From the NCBI RefSeq assembly GCF_007827595.1, contig NZ_VISR01000002.1, positions 62,001 to 126,000 of the forward strand: a stretch of 64,000 nucleotides of DNA, read 5' to 3'. Below the pieces are notes generated by a model that was not told the origin of the DNA, ran no database searches, and was given only the letters and a program-made list of their open reading frames with translations. This DNA is from Streptomyces sp. BK340. GTDB taxonomy: Bacteria; Actinomycetota; Actinomycetes; Streptomycetales; Streptomycetaceae. A program made the translations under genes and the position numbers. Shown in pieces: positions 59,596 to 64,000 of the stretch (the stretch's first letter is position 1; the number at the start of each line of letters is the position of its first letter).

Positions 59596-62500
59596 TCACC
59601 CCGTCGCCGCGGACGCCGGGTTGCCCTGGTGGGTGAAGGCGGCCCAGTGGTGCAGACGGTGCAGGTCGGGGCGGGTGGCCTCGCGGCGGAGGAGGCCGTC
59701 GAGGGTCTGCGGGACCCTGCGGTGCGGGTTGAGCATCCACAGCTGGGCGGCGCGCAGCGCGTCGGGCGGGGCCAGTCCACCGGCGGTGAGGTGGTGGTGG
59801 AAGACGGCCATCATCACGGCGGTGGCACTGTCCCGCACGGCCCAGCGGGACCCCACGACGTCGGCGGCGCCGCCCGTGACCAGCGCGGTGGCGAGGGTCA
59901 GCGCCTCGTCGTGGTGACGCGTGCTCAGGTCGGTCTCACAGGCGCTGAGCACGACCAGCGGACCCGCGGTGTCCGGCCGGCGGCCGTACGCGCCGTCGAG
60001 GATGCCGGCCACGGTGAGCCGGCCGGCGTCCTCGCCCGCACCGGGCGGACCGGCCAGCCACAGCGCGGAGTCGGTGGGGCGCGGCGCGGCGACGGCATGG
60101 CAGGACAGATGGACCACGGACGCCGGTGCCGCGCCGCCGGGCAGCACGGCGAGCAGCTCCTCCGGCGTGCCCGCCGCGTCCGGCGGCTCGTCCGTGGTGA
60201 CGAACTCGCCGTAGCGGAGCGCGTCCGGGTAGCAGCCGGCCCGCAGCGCGGCCGTCTCCACCTCGGCCCACGGCAGGGTCAGCTCCGGGTCGGCGACGAG
60301 TACCTGCCGGCCGGCGCCGGGAGGCATGCGGCGGCGGGCGGCCGAGGCGAGGAAATGGGTGCCGGACGGGGCGTAGCTGAGCACGGCCTCCTGGCAGGCG
60401 TACCGGTGACCGTGCTCGCCCAGGCCACGGATGCGTGCGGCGTGCCACGGCACGACACCGAGCGGGCCGCAGGGCACCAGCACGATCCGCGGCAGCCGGG
60501 CGTACGGCCCCAGGGCCGCCGACAGCGGGCGTACGGCCGCGAGCACCGGGCCCATCGCCGCCTTCCAGGCCCAGTCGCACAGGTCGCCCAGCGCCGCCTG
60601 CCAATGCCCGTCCCAGGCGGCCTGCCACGAGGCGTGCAGGTCCGGGTCGGCCAGCGCCCGGGAGCGTTCCGCCGCGGCGTCGAGGTAGCGCTCCAGCGGC
60701 GGGCTGCCCGGAGCCTTCATCTGCGGCAGAGGAAGGATGAAGGGAGCGGCGCCCGGGCGCAGGATCAGCGCGTGGCCGAGCCAAGGGCCGTTGGACAGGG
60801 GCGCACCGGGCACCAGGTAGACCAGCGCGTCCGTGCCCGTGGCGGCGAGACCGTCCGTCAACTGGGCCACGTCCGCCGCGCCCACCAGCTGCCGGGTGCC
60901 CGACCCCTCCCCGGCACCGGGGTGGACGCCCAGCACGGACAGTGCCCTGCGCCGCAGCGCGCCCGGGATCGGCGGGCCGTCGGCCGACGAGGGCGGTGCG
61001 TCACTGGTCCGGGACCGCAGCGGGTCCGTGGGGACCTGGGCGCGCCACTGCCGGGCCAGTGCGGACTGGCCGGCGTCGTCGAGCAGCTCGGGGATGCTCC
61101 GGGCGGCGGTGGCGGCCTGCAGCACCAGGGCGCGCCCCATCTCCAGATCGGTCACCGCGTCGGCCGCCCGGCCCAGACGGAAGTCGACGAAGGCCAGCCG
61201 CCGTGTCAGCAGGGCCCCGTTGAGGGCCGCCGACAGGCCGTGGTCGGCGCCGAGTTGGAGCAGGACGTCGGCGGCCAGTTCGGCCAGTGCCTCACGGGTG
61301 ATCCGTACGGACGCCAGCAGGTCGTCGGGGGCGTGCGCGCCGGGCCGGGCGGAGCGCATGACGTGGGCCTCGGCCAGGATCTTCAGGATGTCCACGCGCC
61401 GGTGTGCGCCACGCCCTTCGGCGAGCAGTGCGCGGACGCGGGTCAGCTCGGTGATGGCCTCGTCCAGAACCGCCGGGTCCTGCTCGCCGCGCACGACGGC
61501 GAGCTGCAGCCGCAGACCGAGTTGGGCACGCAGGTCGTACTCCTGCCCGTGATAGGACACGGGTTCGCCGAGCCGCCGGCGGATCTCGGCGACGTCGCGC
61601 TCCAGCGCCGCTCGCTCGTCGACGGGGTCGGCGGCCCCGGCCCCTCCGGGCGTTTCGCGCCCGGTGTCCGACTCTGCCTCGGCGCGCAGTTCGCCGAGCC
61701 GCTCCAACCGCTTCGCCACCTGGTCGCGCCACTCGCTGTCCACCGGCAGGGCGGCGTGCCTGCCGCGCAGCTCCTCGCTCAGGCGTGCCAGCGCCTCGTG
61801 GTCTCCGGTGCGCTCCGCGCGCCGCAGCTCGCTGTCGGCGAGGGAGAGCGTGAAGTCGAGGGCCAACGGTGCGTCGGGCGGCAGTGAGCCCTCGCCTTCC
61901 AGGGTGGCGCCCAGCCCGCGCATGGCGGCCAGGGAGACGTCGGAGTCGTGGAAGATGCCGCCGCTGGAGGCGGCGGACTCCACGACCTCGGCCAGCTCCA
62001 CCCGCAGGGCCGTGGCCCACCACGAGTCCGCGGGGCTCGCGTCGAGCGCCTCCTTGAGCAGGGTGGCGGCGTCCTCCAGGTAGCCGGGATCGCCGGTTCG
62101 CTGGGCCAGGAACCGGTCGTGGGCGGCCGCGGAGCGCCGCTCGCGAATGCCGAGGTGGGAGACGAAGTCCTGCATATGGCTGTCGAGATAGTCGAAGAAG
62201 CCGGGCTCCACGGGGAAGCTGATCGGCCACTCGTCGAGGCGGCCGCCGCTGCCGTCGTCCGGTTCCGGCTCGGGCCGCTCCACCGTGCCGAAGTCGACCG
62301 AACCGGGCTCCCGGGTCTCCACTGTGACGAGCAGGTAGCCGTGGAGTCTGGCGACCCGGGCCCGCTCCGGTGCGTCCGGGGGCAACGCGCGCAGTGCCTG
62401 CAACACCAGGTCCGCGGCGCGGCGGATGCCGTCCGTGCCGGCTGCCCTGCCGACGCCGGCCTGGCGCAGCAGAGCCGCGGCTTCCGGGTCCACCAGGTCC

Positions 62501-63354
62501 GAGCCCCCGCCCGGACCGCCGCGTCCGGAGTTCAGTTCGGCGTTGAGCCAGACCAGCACGCGGGTGAACCGCGGCGTGCTGCGTGAGCCGGCCAGGGCGG
62601 CCAGGCCGCGGACGGCGGCGAGCAGCGCGTCCTCGGGGACGATGGCCTCATCGGCGCTCTGGGCGCCGTCGGGTGTGGCTGCCGCTTCGGTGGGTGCCAC
62701 TGCCGTCTCCGTCGCTGCCGTCTCCGCCGTCGTGCCGGGGGAAGCCCAGCCAGGGGTGAGTATCAGCTCGAGGTCCCGCTTGACGCTCGCGGTCCGCTTC
62801 TGGAGCGCCGGGTCGAGCGGGGCCGCGGCGATGCGGCCGACCACCTCCAGGGCTTCCGTGATGTCCCGGCGCAACGACTCGGTCAGCACGCGGTCGTCGG
62901 CGGCGGAGAGCAACGCTTCCTGAAGGGCGGTGCGGGTGCCGTCGGGGCGGGGCAGCATCCAGGGCACGAGCAGGAAGACCAGCATCATGCGGGCCTGCAC
63001 CACGAGCAGGCTCTCCGGCGGTCCCACTTTGCGGTCCACCCACCGCAGGCGCTGTAACGCCGCCGTCCGCTCGCTGGAACCGGACGACGCGCTTTCGTTC
63101 CTGCTCAGGCAACGCGCGCCGAGCACGAGGCAAAGGTGGATGGTGACGACAGGGAGGAATTCCTCCTCGTTCCGCCCGGCCAGCCCGGCCTCCGCGGCGA
63201 TCAGCCGCTCGCCCACCGGCCTCAACGTCTCGGCGGGCGGCCAGTGCTCCGCGAGGTCCAGCAGCCGTCGGGCCTCCCGGACGGCGTCCTCCGCCTCCTT
63301 CCGCAGTTCCGCCAACCCGGCGCCGTCGTCGTCCTGTCGAACCTCGCTGCCCAT
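59596..63354 (-). CDS. Large TPR-CHAT protein (caspase-like putative protease)
   Basis: A 1252-residue protein. The first 880 residues are helical with tetratricopeptide-like units (ALLKEALDASPADSWWATAL; LARLSEELRGRHAALP; RVDILKILAEAHVM). The C-terminal 350 residues form a CHAT domain with the catalytic pair in place: His1086 in VVHLSCHAVA and Cys1139 in VVLSACETDLS, followed by GGAADVVGSRWAV. CHAT proteases are caspase relatives found in regulated-cell-death, phage-defence and proteolytic-signalling systems. GGGGGAG precedes ATG at 63354. No gasdermin, nuclease or Cas partner is visible in the window. Confidence 0.88.
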   Translation of the reverse strand: MGSEVRQDDDGAGLAELRKEAEDAVREARRLLDLAEHWPPAETLRPVGERLIAAEAGLAGRNEEEFLPVVTIHLCLVLGARCLSRNESASSGSSERTAALQRLRWVDRKVGPPESLLVVQARMMLVFLLVPWMLPRPDGTRTALQEALLSAADDRVLTESLRRDITEALEVVGRIAAAPLDPALQKRTASVKRDLELILTPGWASPGTTAETAATETAVAPTEAAATPDGAQSADEAIVPEDALLAAVRGLAALAGSRSTPRFTRVLVWLNAELNSGRGGPGGGSDLVDPEAAALLRQAGVGRAAGTDGIRRAADLVLQALRALPPDAPERARVARLHGYLLVTVETREPGSVDFGTVERPEPEPDDGSGGRLDEWPISFPVEPGFFDYLDSHMQDFVSHLGIRERRSAAAHDRFLAQRTGDPGYLEDAATLLKEALDASPADSWWATALRVELAEVVESAASSGGIFHDSDVSLAAMRGLGATLEGEGSLPPDAPLALDFTLSLADSELRRAERTGDHEALARLSEELRGRHAALPVDSEWRDQVAKRLERLGELRAEAESDTGRETPGGAGAADPVDERAALERDVAEIRRRLGEPVSYHGQEYDLRAQLGLRLQLAVVRGEQDPAVLDEAITELTRVRALLAEGRGAHRRVDILKILAEAHVMRSARPGAHAPDDLLASVRITREALAELAADVLLQLGADHGLSAALNGALLTRRLAFVDFRLGRAADAVTDLEMGRALVLQAATAARSIPELLDDAGQSALARQWRAQVPTDPLRSRTSDAPPSSADGPPIPGALRRRALSVLGVHPGAGEGSGTRQLVGAADVAQLTDGLAATGTDALVYLVPGAPLSNGPWLGHALILRPGAAPFILPLPQMKAPGSPPLERYLDAAAERSRALADPDLHASWQAAWDGHWQAALGDLCDWAWKAAMGPVLAAVRPLSAALGPYARLPRIVLVPCGPLGVVPWHAARIRGLGEHGHRYACQEAVLSYAPSGTHFLASAARRRMPPGAGRQVLVADPELTLPWAEVETAALRAGCYPDALRYGEFVTTDEPPDAAGTPEELLAVLPGGAAPASVVHLSCHAVAAPRPTDSALWLAGPPGAGEDAGRLTVAGILDGAYGRRPDTAGPLVVLSACETDLSTRHHDEALTLATALVTGGAADVVGSRWAVRDSATAVMMAVFHHHLTAGGLAPPDALRAAQLWMLNPHRRVPQTLDGLLRREATRPDLHRLHHWAAFTHQGNPASAATG

Positions 63355-63417
63355 CGGCTCCCCCACCGTGCGCGTGCCTCGCCCCGTAGGACCCACTTCC
63401 ACTCAGTCTCCAGGAAC

Positions 63418-63577
63418 GGTTGACGTCCGCACATGAGCAGCACGGCAAGCAGGGCTCCCGACTGCCCTCTACGGCAGGGCGGTCAGTGGAAGCGGGGCCT
63501 TGGAAAAGCACGGAATCCGAAGGAGACACCGGCTGCTCCGTGGGTTAACGTCCGCGCATGAGCAGCACGGCAAGCGG
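63418..63577. repeat. 35-bp near-identical duplication around a start codon
   Basis: The stretch GGTTGACGTCCGCACATGAG continuing to CAGCACGGCAAGCAGG at 63418-63452 recurs at 63543-63577 with three or four changes, exactly 125 bp apart. Each copy has an ATG (63433, 63558). The second ATG starts the flavoprotein gene. The first opens a 42-codon frame ending in TGA at 63559-63561, overlapping the gene start as ATGA. Confidence 0.8.
63433..63561 (+). CDS. Possible 42-codon leader ORF coupled to the flavoprotein gene
   Basis: This frame exists because of the 125-bp-spaced duplication of the start region. It has no strong ribosome-binding site and a basic, low-complexity product (RQGGQWKRGLGKARNPKETP). 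The ATGA overlap would allow translational coupling. It may equally be a duplication scar. Confidence 0.3.
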   Translation: MSSTASRAPDCPLRQGGQWKRGLGKARNPKETPAAPWVNVRA

Positions 63578-64000
63578 TGTCGTCAACGGCGGCATCTCCT
63601 TCTGGTACGCGGACGACGGTCTCCCCGCGGTGCGGGAGCCGTTGTCCGGGGACGCGTCGGCGGACGTCGTCATCGTCGGCGGCGGCTACACGGGGCTGTG
63701 GACCGCGTACTACCTCAAGAAGGCCGCCCCCTTCCTCCGGATCACCGTCCTGGAGCAGAAGTTCTGCGGCTACGGCGCCTCCGGCCGCAACGGCGGCTGG
63801 CTGTACAACGGCGTCGCGGGCCGCGACCGGTACGCGAAGCTGCACGGCCACGAGGCCGCCGTACGGCTGCAGAAGGCGATGAACGACACCGTGGCCGAGG
63901 TCGTCGCGGTCGCCGAGGCCGAGGGCATCGACGCCGACGTGCACCGCGGCGGGGTGCTCGAAGTGGCGACGACGCCCGCCCAGCTGGCGCGGCTGAAGGC
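63558..64000 (+). CDS. FAD-dependent amine/amino-acid oxidoreductase (DAO family), truncated by window end
   Basis: The first 147 residues of a DAO-type flavoprotein. After a short lead comes the FAD Rossmann motif ADVVIVGGGYTGLWTAYYLKK at about residue 35, then LEQKFCGYGASGRNGGW, the typical G-x-S-G-R-N-G-G stretch of PuuB/OrdL-like gamma-glutamylputrescine oxidases and related amine oxidases. ATG at 63558 is used. The 3' part lies outside the window. Confidence 0.85.
   Translation, partial: MSSTASGVVNGGISFWYADDGLPAVREPLSGDASADVVIVGGGYTGLWTAYYLKKAAPFLRITVLEQKFCGYGASGRNGGWLYNGVAGRDRYAKLHGHEAAVRLQKAMNDTVAEVVAVAEAEGIDADVHRGGVLEVATTPAQLARLK

Overview
The window is high-GC actinobacterial DNA and almost certainly a Streptomyces chromosome core region. 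Grounds: very high GC with strong third-position GC bias, GTG/TTG starts, likely leaderless promoters, and gene content and order that I recall as collinear with the S. coelicolor segment running from the devA neighbourhood to msiK. All homology statements are from memory of families; no search was run.

Layout. (1) 1-12 kb: the 3' end of an Eis-like acetyltransferase; the paralogous GntR developmental regulators devE and devA with the HAD gene devB; a double-APH-domain protein; a TetR regulator; a HelD/HelR-type RNA polymerase-recycling ATPase; a 169-bp inverted-repeat element sitting exactly between two convergent stop codons; a DDN-hemerythrin fusion; RraA; HAD. (2) 11-17 kb: an IS30-HTH/MarR fusion divergent from a DUF4097 gene, an MFS pump, and an ECF41 sigma factor cotranscribed with an NDH-2-like flavoprotein. 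(3) 16.7-24.3 kb: an old actinobacterial block also known from Mycobacterium (XRE regulator, HbhA-like protein, DUF2516; later mshA and YbjN), with a SpoIIE phosphatase and an NlpC/P60 hydrolase. (4) 24.4-26.5 kb: a Tat-secreted beta-helix gene destroyed by a TnpB (IS605/IS1341-type) element. (5) 26-34 kb: AraC, DUF2000, DUF2637, a carboxymuconolactone-decarboxylase-like gene, MFS, gpmA, small secreted or Cys-rich peptides, a GAF-ANTAR protein. (6) 34-48 kb: phosphate control (phoU, phoR, phoP with a PHO box), carD, the MEP genes ispD and ispF, cysS, rlmB, a DoxX protein, a sugar-nucleotidyltransferase and the shared sugar-ABC ATPase msiK. (7) 48.4-56.7 kb: tRNA-Thr(TGT), then a complete type II polyketide cluster of whiE spore-pigment type (FAD hydroxylase; SchA/CurD protein, cupin, KS-alpha, KS-beta, ACP, aromatase, cyclase) plus a convergent O-methyltransferase. 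(8) 56.8-64 kb: a secreted beta-helix protein, an APH(6)-like kinase, a rhomboid-like protein, a 1252-residue CHAT protein and the start of a DAO-type flavoprotein.

The strongest new inference is a small ECF41 regulon. The promoters of the flavoprotein-sigma operon (16671-16697) and of the CMD-like gene about 12.7 kb away (29392-29418) both carry TGTCACA-N16-(C/T)GTC, joined to a shared GTGAC...TCAC element. Other items worth attention are the common AGTTGG-N3-CCAACT operator of the two dev regulators, the stop-codon-embedded MITE-like element, a chimeric small ORF that has captured the TnpB N-terminal helix-turn-helix beside tRNA-Thr, a seven-Cys peptide gene near phoU, and a TPR-CHAT putative protease.
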